Positions 22,853-33,574 of a stretch of 64,000 bases of DNA are shown here, piece after piece. A model generated the notes under the pieces. That model searched no databases and was not told the DNA's origin. It saw only the letters and a program-made list of their open reading frames with translations. The DNA lies in NCBI RefSeq assembly GCF_020536995.1, contig NC_068355.1, positions 7,870,829-7,934,828 of the forward strand, written 5' to 3'. This DNA comes from Dreissena polymorpha (taxonomy: Eukaryota > Mollusca > Bivalvia > Myida > Dreissenidae). Position 1 is the stretch's first letter; every line of letters begins with the position of its first letter. Both the position numbers and the translations under genes were made by a program.

Positions 22853-24043
22853 TTCTGCGAATATAATACGCACTTTTTTACCTGCCGAATTTTTCTTCAA
22901 GTAGGGGGTGCGTATTATATACGAGTTTAGATCAGAACAAAATTTTTCCTGTGAATATTTTCAACTTAATCGTTGTTATTTGCTGCGTGGCAGCCATTTT
23001 GAACTGCACCATTACATCAAAGGGGGCAACAGGGCTCGAGCTGTCGTTCGCCATTTGAGCCATTTGCGAAAATATTGAGAATTTGGCTCAATAAAAATCT
23101 TACTTGCAAAAATGCGAAAATCTAGTAAAAGTTCGTTGAAAACATCCGCAATTTATAACGGACTGGTTTTCTATATTTGTCTCTTTGTTTCAATGAAAGT
23201 GTTCGCAAATCGAAAAGTAAACGAACCCCGTAACTTGTAACTGATTGTTATTGAAGTGCACACGGTAGCTGGCCAATCAACATTGAGCTCGCTTACACAT
23301 GAAATGACGTTGTCAAATGAAACGTGAGACGGGTGAAGCTATCGGATAATATTGGGTTATTCATGCGCAGACACTGTATACATTGAATACACAGTTAATA
23401 TTGTCGTCTGCCTACAAAAATAGCGACCGGACGCCAAGTTGTATAAAAAAATTAGCAAATGAAAAAAAACAACGTGACAATTCCTGTTAACAAATATTTC
23501 TAAGCTGACCACTTTTTATCTTTCTACCGAATATTTACCATATCTGAAGTACAGAGTGGTAATTAAATAATTAGTTCTTTGACGCTAATATTACACCTTT
23601 CTGCCGAATTAAATTGAAAGGTGATAATTAATTCGATTTTTACTCCCAAACTAACCTTAATGACAGCGGCGTATTTTAAATGGATATGAGAAAAACACAA
23701 GCGGTTTAATTGTATTTAAAGTTTAATTAAAGTACCAAGTTTGTAACACTTCGGAAGAGTAATTCATCTAGACTACTATAAAAATGGAAGTTACCACTTT
23801 GTCAACTTCGCGATCAATATACTGGGGTATTACTGTGAAACAGATGTTTTATAACGCCAAATTGATTTGCTATTTTCACAACCCAAAAATAAATTGACAC
23901 ATTTTTTCGGAAATGGCCGATTTCAGACACTGATTTTTTAGTGCATATTTTACTCGGATTTTCAATTTTTACTTCTAAATTTTGACCAAACTCGGGGGGT
24001 GTGTATTATACACGAGGGCGTATTATATTCGCGGATTTACGGT
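22853..24043. mobile_element. Terminal-inverted-repeat element of about 1.2 kb, pogo/Tigger-like
   Basis: Left end ACCATAATTCTGCGAATATA; right end reads ACCGTAAATCCGCGAATATA on the minus strand; both continue ATACGC. The TA either side fits a Tc1/mariner-pogo insertion. A second inner inverted block (GTGCGTATTATATACGAG and its partner) strengthens the pairing. It contains the family H block below and no transposase. Confidence 0.65.
23028..23735 (+). repeat. Family H block
   Basis: GCTGTCGTTCGCCATTTGAG, AAATATTGAGAATTTGGC, GTAGCTGGCCAATCAACATT and AGCGGTTTAATTGTAT recur, in the same order, at 33575-35440. It lies within the 22853-24043 element. Whether H is part of that element or an insertion in it is unclear. 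Confidence 0.6.
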
Positions 24044-24171
24044 AAATACATTCTACAAATGTAATATGCCTTGTATAACTAGTTGAAAACACTTAGTTTT
24101 CAGAATAATAAATTTGTCCCAATCTTTAACACACTCCTGATTAAACAAAACTTGCTGCTTATAATACTTAC

Positions 24172-24307
24172 CACTGTCTGAAGTAACCTCTTTCCAGCAA
24201 ACATCGCTCACTTCTATACATTGTAACAAGTCTTTGACAATGTCCTCAACATTTTCTTCAGAGATTTCTGCACCAAGCTCTTTCAGGTATGAACGCAATT
24301 CACTTGT
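24172..24307 (-). CDS. EIF3M: EIF3M exon, first of three in the window
   Basis: This 136-base exon starts in phase 0 and reads TSELRSYLKELGAEISEENV, then DVCWKE; human EIF3M has AAELRAYLKSKGAEISEEN and DVCLKE at the matching N-terminal places. The acceptor is AATTTCAG|ACA and the donor AGTG|GTAAGT, a strong consensus. The final G joins AT of the exon at 16890 to make Asp, matching the human KDVES context. The gene therefore runs minus-strand across at least 9.9 kb, with introns of 7.3 and 2.2 kb filled by cassettes. Exon 1, which should encode about 14 residues, was not located upstream. Confidence 0.93.
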
Positions 24308-24794
24308 CTGAAATTTGAAATGTACTTGTCTGAAACATCGCATTTAAGTTGAAGTGTTTAAGTCTCATCAATCAATTATCGAGATGTGCAAAAGATTGGT
24401 GTAGTGTGACTTAATCGATAGCGACACTTTAAGTTGGCCATATTACCACAGTCTTCAAATATGGTGGAAGAGCATACAAAAGAAAAACAAAGTAGATAAA
24501 AAAACACTTATTTCTTGCTTTAATCAAATGGTACCATTTGCATGAGTTTGTGCTATACAAAGATAAACGTTGATAGGTTTTTGAAGTATCACTGTTCTTA
24601 AGCCCTAGCAGCAATGATCAAATTTTGCACATTTGGACAATAGACAGCAAATTACAACTTTCATTAACCCTTTGCTGAGAGTTGAATAATTGCAAATAGT
24701 GGAAAGAACTGTTGTTCACATGTTTTTCTGCTTATTATTCTTTATTCTCAATAGTTAATGTTCCCATTGCATTAATCTGTTAAGTTAGTAATTA
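24308..24794 (-). other. EIF3M upstream intron, no other feature seen
   Basis: AT-rich. A first coding exon (a short acidic N-terminus) was looked for on the minus strand here and not found. Confidence 0.4.
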
Positions 24795-25660
24795 AATACG
24801 GGCAAAAGCCCGCAAAGCGGGCGTTGACCCTTCATACATATGGAAATTTAGACATAAAATTACATAAGAATACCACATGAATGCGTCTCAAAAAAATTTG
24901 CCACGCGACATATATTTTTGCGATGCTATTTATGACCTTGAACAAATCAAAAACACTTTGACATATGCTAAATCACATGTAAATACATACCTCAGGAAAA
25001 ATTATATCAATGACATCATAATTGTGTAGCGAATCGCACTAAATATTCTCGCATTATTTGTTTTTCTTGCAACCGTTCCAGAATTAAGTCATTACTCAAT
25101 TATCTCCCCTGAATACTCATCTTCAGTGGGTATAAGCCGAAGACTGGTTGACTACATATAGTGACAGTCTTTACCAAACGCATTTTACCTGAACATAACC
25201 CGTCTTAAATATATTGCAGAATCTCAGATTTCTGTCGAATTTAATTGCTTTGATCTTTTCGATATCTTATTGTAATTATTATCCTGACAAATCACAAACG
25301 CTTGTTAAAAAATTATTTGTTTTAAACATAACAGTTGGCATCTCTATTCTTCCAGTATTATCGCGGTATTTCAATAACAACACCTACTGTTTATTTGTAA
25401 GAATTCGTAACGCATTTTCCATTCGCTCTCAGAAAGAAGTTGTACGTGTGATCATGAGCAATTTTCTGGTAAGTTGTCGTTGTTATCCATTAGAAACACA
25501 TTTATTCACAAAATTTAAAGATATTCCAATCTAACATTTTAGTCTTTTAGCTTTAATTTTTAACGTATTTACACCTTGTCTGCTTGCACTTTACCAATAT
25601 CCCGAAAGGTTACATATCACTAATATGATTATAGGTGATACCTAATTTACGGGCAAAAGC
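24795..25660 (+). repeat. Possible repeat bounded by TACGGGCAAAAGC
   Basis: AAATACGGGCAAAAGCCCGC with GCGGGC following forms a compact hairpin at 24797-24823; TACGGGCAAAAGC recurs at 25648. The sequence between is AT-rich. The longest open frame has no recognisable domain, so no gene is called. Confidence 0.3.
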
Positions 25661-25856
25661 TTTTTAAGTTTTTTTGATAACCATGTATTTTTATTAAATA
25701 TATGGACATGATTGTGTTCAAAATATTATAATTGTTGCAATAATTAAGTAATGCATCCAAAAAAATCAATCTTAAAACGAGTTACATGTTCGAAGCTTAA
25801 AGATCTTGCATCTTATAATTTTTTTGTTTTCTAGCCACAGGAATTTATAGCTGGTT

Positions 25857-25932
25857 CGGTGTCTGTGGTATAGTTAATGGGGTGTCTGCTAACTGGCTTA
25901 GTCACTGGGAGGTCTCTGTATTGATCCCTTAA
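25857..25932 (+). ncRNA. tRNA-like (SINE-type) sequence
   Basis: TGTGGTATAGTTAATGGGGT resembles a Pol III A box and GTATTGATCCC a decayed B box (consensus GGTTCRANNCC) about 50 bases on. The pattern suits a tRNA-derived SINE head. Cloverleaf pairing was not convincing. It overlaps the outer edge of the foldback's left arm. Confidence 0.4.
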
Positions 25933-26250
25933 GTGGGAGCATTCTTTAGATAACCCTTAAGACATACTATGGCGTACCATTTGGGTTAAAAGTCAAGAAG
26001 ACCTACAAGGTAAAAAGAGAAATGTACGTCGAAGTACAATAATTGTACGTTGACATAAATATAAAATACACTTCGAAGTATATATTTGTACATCAAAGTA
26101 CAATTTGTACTTCGACATACATGTTTGTACTTCGACATACACATTTTCTGAACAGCCAATCAAAACACTAGTCTCTTGAGCCGCTTTTCCTTCAGATTTA
26201 TTCATAATAAATGTTTAAAATCTCTTTTTTAATTGAGGACAAAATGAATA

Positions 26251-28020
26251 ATAACAAGGGCTGTTTGTAAAACATGCATGCCCCCCATATGGGCTGTCAG
26301 TTGTAGTGGCAGCCATTGTGTGAATACGTCTTTTGTCACTGTGACCTTGACCTTTGACCTAATGTAAGATATCATCCATAAACTATTGTACTATTTCGAG
26401 TCACTGTGACCTTGACCTTTGACCTAGTGACCTCAAAATCAATAGGGGTCATCTGCCAGTCATGATCAATGTACCCATGAAGTTTCATGATCCTAGGCGT
26501 AAGCATTCTTGAGTTATCATCCGGAAACCATTTTACTATTTCGAGTCACTGTGACCTTGACCTTTGACCTTGTGACCTAACAAGAGCTGTCAGAGGACAG
26601 CGCGCTCGACTATTTAATGCTTGACAGTATAACGTAAGCCATCATGGAGAAATTGTTCATATTCAATAATTTATTAGACGATCTTTCAAAAATAAAAAAG
26701 GGGGGGTGGTAGGGGGGTAGGGGGGTGAGAGGGGGGTATAATGTGGGGTGTGGTAATTTATTAATGTTTTAAAAAAAATGGGGATTGGAGGGGTAGGGGG
26801 AGTGAGAGGGGGGTATAATGTGGGGTGTGGTAATTTATTAGATGTTTAAAAAAAAAAAATGGGGGGGGGTGGGGGGGGGGGGTAGGGGGGGGGGGGGGTG
26901 AGAGGGGGTATAATGTGGGGTGTGGTAATTTTAAGATGTTTAAAAAAAATTGTTTTTTTTGGGGGGGTGGGGGGGGGGGTAGGGGGTGGGGGTGCGGGGG
27001 GTCTCCTGTGGGGTGTGGTAATTTCTTAGATGTTTAACCCCCCCCTGGGGTGGGTGGGGGGGGGGGGGGGTAGGGGGGAGTGAGGGGGTCTAATGTGGGG
27101 TGTGGTAATTTATAAGATGTTTAAAAAAAAAAAAAATTGGGGGGGGGGGGGTGGGGGGTAGGGGGGTAGGGGGGGTGAGCTGGGGGGTCTATGTGGGGTG
27201 TGGTAATTTATTAGATGTTTAAACCCCCCCCCCTTGGGGGCGGGGTGGGGGGGTCGGGGGGTGGGGGGTGAGAGGGGGGTATAATGTGGGTGTGGTAATT
27301 TATAAGATGATGTTTAAAAAAAAAATTGGGGGGAGGGTTGAGGTTGGGGGGGGAAATATAGGTTGGGGTAATGTTGGTAAACAAGTATGCAAAATATAAA
27401 AGCAATATGTCAAGGGACAATGAAAAAAATAACAAATGATCTCACACTGACATGAACAAATATCGTCTATTTATTAAACATGAAATTTAAACTTATTGCA
27501 TTTGTTTCCCTTGTATATAAGAAAGATATAATAGTGTATTACCTCCCCTGTCCTGCTTATATTTATATTAATCAACAAAATTAAACATTAACACAATATT
27601 TAATATACAAAATATACAAAAAAATCTCATATTCTGATAATATTTTTACTGATCCACTTTATTTTACTCAAATGATGATTTTTCATTGGACTGATAATTA
27701 TAGATTTAGGATTACAGACCAGTTGCTTCAGTTATATTGTTCAGAGTTCGCCCTGTTGGCTGCGTATGCGTTCTTGAGTTATCATCCAAAAACCATTTTA
27801 CTATTTTGGGTCACCGTGACCTTGACCTTTGACCTAGTGACCTCAAAATCAATAGGGGTCATCTGCGAGTCATGATCAATGTACCTATGAAGTTTCATGA
27901 TCCTAGGCCCAAGCGTTCTTGAGTTATCATCCGGAAACCACCTGGTGGACGGACCGACCGACCGACAGACCGACCGACATGTGCAAAGCAATATCCCCTC
28001 TTCTTCCAAGGGAGGAATAA
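26251..28020 (+). repeat. Cassette family E with nested G-rich cassette
   Basis: Head AACAAGGGCTGTTTGTAAAA; units with TCACTGTGACCTTGACCTTT and AAGTTTCATGATCCTAGGC; tail of GACCGACCGACAGACCGACC, then CCCCTCTTCTTCCAAGGGAG and GAATAA. At 26580 a second head (ACAAGAGCTGTCAGAGGACA then GCGCGCTC) opens a nested cassette. The opposite foldback arm lacks all of it, giving an empty site. Confidence 0.75.
26697..27360 (+). repeat. G-rich tandem array
   Basis: At least seven units of roughly 85-95 bp share TATAATGTGGGGTGTGGTAA and GATGTTTAAAAAAAA, separated by long G-runs with GTAGGGGG and GTGAGAGGGG. G-quadruplex potential is obvious by eye. Some unit edges show C-runs where the others show A-runs (27040, 27223), which may be consensus errors. 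Confidence 0.85.
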
Positions 28021-28339
28021 ATATCAGAATGGCAAAAAAAAAACACATAAAGTTTCAAGTATTTAATGCATTGAAATAGAATATATACAAATTTGAAGAA
28101 GATTCAATTGTTTCCTTCTTAAAATTTAAATTATTCAGCATATTGTGAGTATTTATTGATCATGCGGGGCGGTGTATCACGACCGTCCAGCGCAATACTG
28201 TGTAGGAAATTCCCAACGGTAACCAAACAGTTACCAAGCATAAACGGGATAAATAATGTATAATAACCTCCCCGGTGGTCGTTTTTTGTGATAACAATAA
28301 CTTGCATAAGTCAGAGGTTAATTCCGCCACGCCAGGTCA

Positions 28340-28495
28340 ATAGATACGCACAATATCTATGAGTTAGCGGTCGATAGTCGCATAATTTGGTATAAATTAT
28401 AATAATAATAATGTTTAATAAATACGCACAATATTATATCTATGAGTAAGCGGTCGATAGTCGCATAATTCGGTATAAATAATAATAATAATAAT
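28340..28495 (+). repeat. Short tandem duplication in the left foldback arm
   Basis: ATACGCACAATATCTATGAG, AGCGGTCGATAGTCGCATAA and an AATAATAAT run occur twice. The right arm has only the flanks (near 31445), so this expansion postdates the inverted duplication. Confidence 0.7.
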
Positions 28496-28925
28496 GTTCA
28501 TTGTCAAATATCTCTTAAAGCAACAGATGTAAGGTGTCTTCTGATTGGCTAACACTCAAGGGTCGGTACATCGAAGTACATTTCTCGTTCTACCTAGTAG
28601 GTCTTGTAGACTTTCGACGTCATATAGACACTAAGTACTGGTCCTACCTAGGAAACAGTTTGTTTCATCAAATGTCTCAATCAACTTGACAGCTTGCTAA
28701 AGCAGTTGCATTTAGCATACAGTACACTGATTTAACATAATCAAAATCATGTGATGTGTCAAATCAATTTTGATTAACAAATTTGACAGGATTTTTTTTT
28801 AATCCAATAAGTTTTAGACTATCAAATAACACACACTACGTATTGAAAGCCATACCTGGAGCTTTCGTCTGTATTATATCACTGACTTCATCAGAAGAAT
28901 GATTTCTACTGTTGGGAAACATTAA

Positions 28926-29243
28926 CACCACTAATTGTCTTCTTATTTATTATCAATGTATAATTATGTGTAACAGCATAACAACATACTTGTTTCGCAA
29001 TTAAAATATTTAATAAATACAGGTATCTTGCAGGTTTCTAATTTTCTTTCGCATACTATTGTTGAATAGTTTAAATTTTGTCGCCACTAAAAAACTAGCC
29101 ATTTCGTAGCAATTCTAAAATCACAGTCTAAACTGCATACACTTAGCTCTATAGTTACAATTTGAATGCAAATATTAGAATGCATCATGTTATATCATCC
29201 ATATTTTTTATTTAAACATTCAAATAACACAGTTCATATATAA
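28926..29243. other. Foldback loop, AT-rich, nothing seen
   Basis: Central unpaired segment of the foldback. No gene, RNA or repeat boundary recognised. Confidence 0.4.
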
Positions 29244-29938
29244 CAAGGGACAAAATTGTCACAAAACCAGGTTTTCATTGTGAAAAAAAAATCTGATAAA
29301 GGGAGAAAACTCAAACTGAACTTTTGAAATGACCAAAAAAAATTAACCCCCTTTGTAAGTTTTTTTTTTTTTTTTAAATCTATTTTTAGTCGTGGCGACC
29401 TTGACATTGGAGATATTGACGTGATTCTTTCGTGGGACACACCGTCCCATGATGGTGAACAAATGTGCCAAATGATTTTAAAATCTCACAATGAATGACA
29501 TAGTTATGGCCAGGACAAGCTCATTTATGGCCATTTTTGACCTTTGAACTCAAAGTGTGACCTTGACCTTGGAGATATCGACGTAATTATTTCGCGCGAC
29601 ACACCGTCCAATGATGGTGAACAAATGTGCCAAATGATTTTAAAATCTGACGATGAACGACATAGTTATGGCTCGGACAAGCTCATTTATGGCCATTTTT
29701 GACCTTTGAACTCAAACAGTGACCTTGACCTTGGAGATATCGACGTAATTATTTCGCGCGACACACCGTCCAATGATGGTGAACAAATGTGCCAAATGAT
29801 TTTAAAATCTGACAATGAACGACATAGTTATGGCCCGGACAAGGTTATTCCGCCAGCCCGCCAGCCAGCCAGCCAGCCAGCCCGCCCGCATTCGCCAATC
29901 TAATAACCAGTTTTTTCCTTCGGAAAACCTGGTTAAAA
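29244..29938 (+). repeat. Cassette family F, complete-looking copy
   Basis: Head ACAAGGGACAAAATTGTCAC with AAAACCAGGTTTTC; four units of 160 bp (GTGACCTTGACCTTGGAGAT at 29558 and 29718; ATGGTGAACAAATGTGCC). The tail is a CCAGCCAGCC run, then CTTCGGAAAACCTGGTTAAA, complementary to the head. It preserves the unfilled AAATCTATTTTTAG site used by the hAT-like element in the copy at 5412-13256. Confidence 0.8.
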
Positions 29939-30707
29939 AGGTATGTGGTATTGTGTGGAGATACAAAACACTTCACATCATTTATTTTCACATAAAATAA
30001 TAGTTACAAAATAAGTAATACTAAAACACTGTCATCAACCTACAGTACAAGAATATTTACGTATATGAAAGTAAAAAGTGGTGTTATTGTATTACCTTTT
30101 ACAGAATTAACATTGCTGGTTTTGTACTAGCCATAAAACATTTATCATGGATTAACAAGTAACAACAAATTTATTTATTACACAATAGAATGGAAATCAT
30201 ATTAATTGCATTATGCATTTACTAAACAAGCTATTTGCTACTGTTTAGAATTACACTATCTTACTAAAAATGATCACAACAGGTACTTAGTGCTTTTACA
30301 TACTTGTGGTAAGTTTTGTATTACTAGTTTGACATTTATTGGCAGACACTTGTCGATATACAGACACAATTTGCATGGGAACTTTCATATTTTTTCAGCA
30401 AAATTGCCTTCAAATTGTTAATTTAACAACCTTTTGACATTGTTTGCACATCTGATCTTATTATAACATAGCTGATTTTTGTTTATAACTAGACAGATAT
30501 AGACTTTTCAAAGTTCTATAAAAGTTCACACATGTTCCATCCAAGTAAACCAACAGAACCAATAAAGATCATCAAAGATGATAACTGTGTGCATAGCTTG
30601 GAAATTTTGATAGTTCAGGAATCCTTCCTTTGTTGATTTCTGTAAACCAAAACTGTCAGTTTTGCTGGATAGAATGGCTTGTGTGATGCCTTGGCAGAAC
30701 AGCTTCT
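29939..30707. other. Foldback loop, AT-rich, nothing seen
   Basis: No coding exon, RNA gene or repeat boundary could be supported in this stretch. Confidence 0.4.
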
Positions 30708-30895
30708 CAGGGTTTTTTTCCCACTTTTTGGGAAGATAGCCCATGGCTTTGGAATTTTAGGGCATTTTAGCGGCATTTTCAAGAAATTGGGAAAATAAAT
30801 TCAGTAGCCTTCTTTTTTCGCGAGATGCAAGTCCACTGATTTTGGAAATTCTAATTTGATATACCTCTTTAGAATAATTCAAATCATCATATAAA
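30708..30895 (-). mobile_element. Partial copy of the 4263-4651 hAT-like element
   Basis: CAGGGTTTTTTTCCCACTTT then TTGGGAAGATAGCCCATGGC is the reverse complement of that element's right end; AAGTCCACTGATTTTGG also matches. Only one end is present, cut by a tRNA-bearing repeat half at about 30905. Confidence 0.6.
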
Positions 30896-30904
30896 TCATT
30901 ATTA

Positions 30905-31046
30905 AGAGCCCTGATACCGGCTACTTTTTTTCCTTTTTTAAATTTTATTCTTGATTTTTTACTGGAGCTTTTAAAATCCAATGTTTACATTTATCAACAT
31001 AAAGCATTTAATGACAAACTTCAAAATATGCCAAAATCTGTGAAAA
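30905..31046 (+). repeat. Right half of the tRNA-bearing inverted-repeat element
   Basis: It starts CCCTGATACCGGCTACTTTT, the end of the tRNA-like core, and runs through AATCCAATGTTTACATTTAT to AAATCTGTGAAAAGGCCCCT then TTAA. The left half seen in the copies at 37379, 45597 and 47468 is absent. Confidence 0.7.
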
Positions 31047-31637
31047 GGCCCCTTTAACGTTTCCCAACAGTAGAAATCATTCTTCTGATGAAGTCAGTGG
31101 TATACAGACGAAAGCTCCAGGTATGGCTTTCAATACGTAGTGTGTGTTATTTGACAGTCAAAAACTTAGTGGATTATGTTAAATCAATGTACTGTATGCT
31201 AAATGCAACTGCTTAAGCAAGCTGTCAAGTTGATTGAGACATTTGATGAACAAACTGTTTCCGGGGTAGGACCAGTACTTAGTGTCTATACATGTATGAC
31301 GTACCATGCCGTTGAAAGTCTACAAGACTTACTAGGTAGAACAAGAAATGTACTTCGACGTACAATTTTCACCGACCCTTGAGTGTTAGCCAATCAGAAG
31401 ACACCTTACATCTGTTGCTTTTAGAGATATTTGCCATTGAACATTGTGCGTATTAATTGACCTGGCGTGGCGGAAGTAACCTCTTACTTATGCAAGTTAT
31501 GGTTATTACAAAATATGACCAACGGGGAGGTTATGATACATTATTTATCCCGTTAATGTTTGGTAACTGTTTGGTTACCGTTGGGAATTTCCTACACAGT
31601 AATGGGCTGGACGGTCGTGATACTCCGCCCCGCATGA

Positions 31638-32178
31638 TCAACAAGGGACAAAATTGTCACAAAACCAGGTTTTCATTGTGAAAAAAAATCTGATAAAGGG
31701 AGACAACTCAAACTGAACTTTTGAAATGAACAAACAAAATTAACCCCCTTTGTAAGTTTGTTTTAAAATAAATCTTTTTTTAGTCGTGGCGACCTTGACA
31801 TTCGAGATATTGACGTGATTCTTTCGTGCGACACACCGTCCCATGATGGTGAACAAATGTGCCAAATGATTTTAAAATCTCATAATGAATGACATAGTTA
31901 TAGCCCAGACAAGCTCATTTATGGCTATTTTTTACCTTTGAACTCAAAGTGTGACCTTGACCTTGGAGATATTGACGTAATTTTTTCGCGCGACACACCG
32001 TCTAATGATGGTTAACAAATGTGCCAAATGATTTTAAAATCTCACAATGAACGACAAAGTTATGGCCCGGACAAGCTTGTTCCGCCAGCCCGCCAGCCAG
32101 CCAGCCAGCCCGCCAGCCAGCCCGCCCGCATTCACCAATCTAATAACCAGTTTTTTCCTTCGGAAAACCTGGTTAATA
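31638..32178 (+). repeat. Cassette family F, shorter copy
   Basis: It has the same head and tail as the copy at 29244, with two to three units. The left arm keeps GATCAATAAATACTC; here GATCAA is followed by CAAGGGAC and the far side resumes AATAAATACTC, so any target duplication is two bases at most. Confidence 0.8.
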
Positions 32179-33169
32179 AATACTCACAATATGCTGAATA
32201 ATTTTAATTTTAAAAAGGTAACAATTGCATTTTCTTCAAATTTGTATATAATCTTTTTCAATGCATTAAATACTTGAAACTTCTATGTGTTTTTTTTTGC
32301 CATTCTGATATTTTTATTCATTTTGTCCTTAATTAAAAAAGAGATTTTAAACATTTATTATGAATAAATCTGAAGGAAAAGCGGCTCAATAGATAAGTGT
32401 TTTAATTGGCTGTTCAGAAAATGTGTATGTCGAAGTACAAACATGTATGTCGAAGTACAAATTGTACTTTGACGTACAAACATATACTTTGAAGTGTATT
32501 TTATATTTGTATGTCGACGTACAATTGTTGTACTTCGACGTACATTTCTCTTTTTACCTAGTAGGTCTTCTTGACTTTCAACCCAAATGGTACGCCATAG
32601 TATGTCTTTAGGGTTATCTAAAGAATGCTCCCAGGCCATCCTTAAAAAATTGTTTGTTTGGCATAACCCATCCCAGGTAAATTTTGGTGGGTAGGTAGGT
32701 AGCGATTTTTTTTTTTTTAGTATTTTTTTTTTCTGACATTGAACTCCGACATATACCAAACTTAAAGGTAATTATCAAATAAAGCTCCAAGTCTTCTGCC
32801 TCTGGTAAAGATTTTTCTGCACCGTCCGTATCACCGCATGTGTATTCGTAAGTCTATTTTTTCAATAAAGAACTTTGAAAATATAATATAATCGACGAAA
32901 AATACTTTATCTGAAAAGGACAGTCCGAAAAATTGTACGCATTTTGCACATGAAATAAAATGTGCATATCGTTTGACTTCAGGAAATGAAAACAAGTAAC
33001 CTTGCAAATACGTAATAAATATACTATTTGGTTGACATATTACTTTACAATAGCATAGTTTGTGAGTAAAAAACAAGAAAGTAATTGTAACATTTTAATT
33101 TCAATCAAGAACAGAAAGGTGCAACATCTTCGACATGTAACTAATTATTTAATTATCGGTAGAAATTTG

Positions 33170-33540
33170 TAAAGTGATAAGCTTAAAAATAATTTATTGA
33201 GTGTTACGCTTCTTTTCATTTGCTTATTTTTTATACGACTTTTGCCATCGGCCGTTATATTGTAGGCAGACGACAATATCAACTGTGTATTCTATTATCT
33301 GGGCATAAATGACCCAATATTACCCCATAGCGAACTCAATGTTGATTGGCCAGCTACCATATGCGCTTCAAATTGTTCATGGAAACAAACAGAAAAATAG
33401 TTTTAAAAAACACTCCGGATTAAAATGGCGGATGTTTTCAATTAAATTTAACAAGATTTAAGCATATTCGCAAATTATATTTTTCTTGAGCCAAATTCGC
33501 TATACTTTCGCGAATGGCGAACGACAGCCGGAGCCCTGTA
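33170..33540 (-). repeat. Family H block, inverted
   Basis: On the minus strand it carries GTCGTTCGCCAT, the AAATGGCGGATGTTTTCA-type block and GGCCAGCTACCATATG. It faces the plus-strand H copy that begins at 33575, making a local inverted pair. Confidence 0.55.
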
Positions 33541-33574
33541 ATAGTGAGCATTTATTCCAATAATAACACGTTCG

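Larger units (their letters stand above)
25898..28925 (+). repeat. Left arm of a large foldback
   Basis: Bases 25898-26250 and 28021-28925 are the reverse complement of 32178-32633 (plus 35720-35750) and 31047-31637. Shared landmarks include GAGGTCTCTGTATTGATCCC, CCTTAAGACATACTATGG, TACATTTCTCG and GAAAGCCATACCTGGAGCTT. The arm is split by a family E cassette (26251-28020). It carries palindromic GTCGAAGTAC/GTACTTCGAC motifs in clusters. No coding region is seen. Confidence 0.85.

Noticed and set aside
25214-25534. 106-codon open frame on the plus strand
   Set aside because: There is no recognisable domain, composition follows the AT-rich background, and it lies in sequence bounded by a possible repeat.
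29850-32130. CCAGCCAGCCAG runs as coding Pro/Ala repeats
   Set aside because: They are the tail segment of family F cassettes and occur in both copies at the same structural place.
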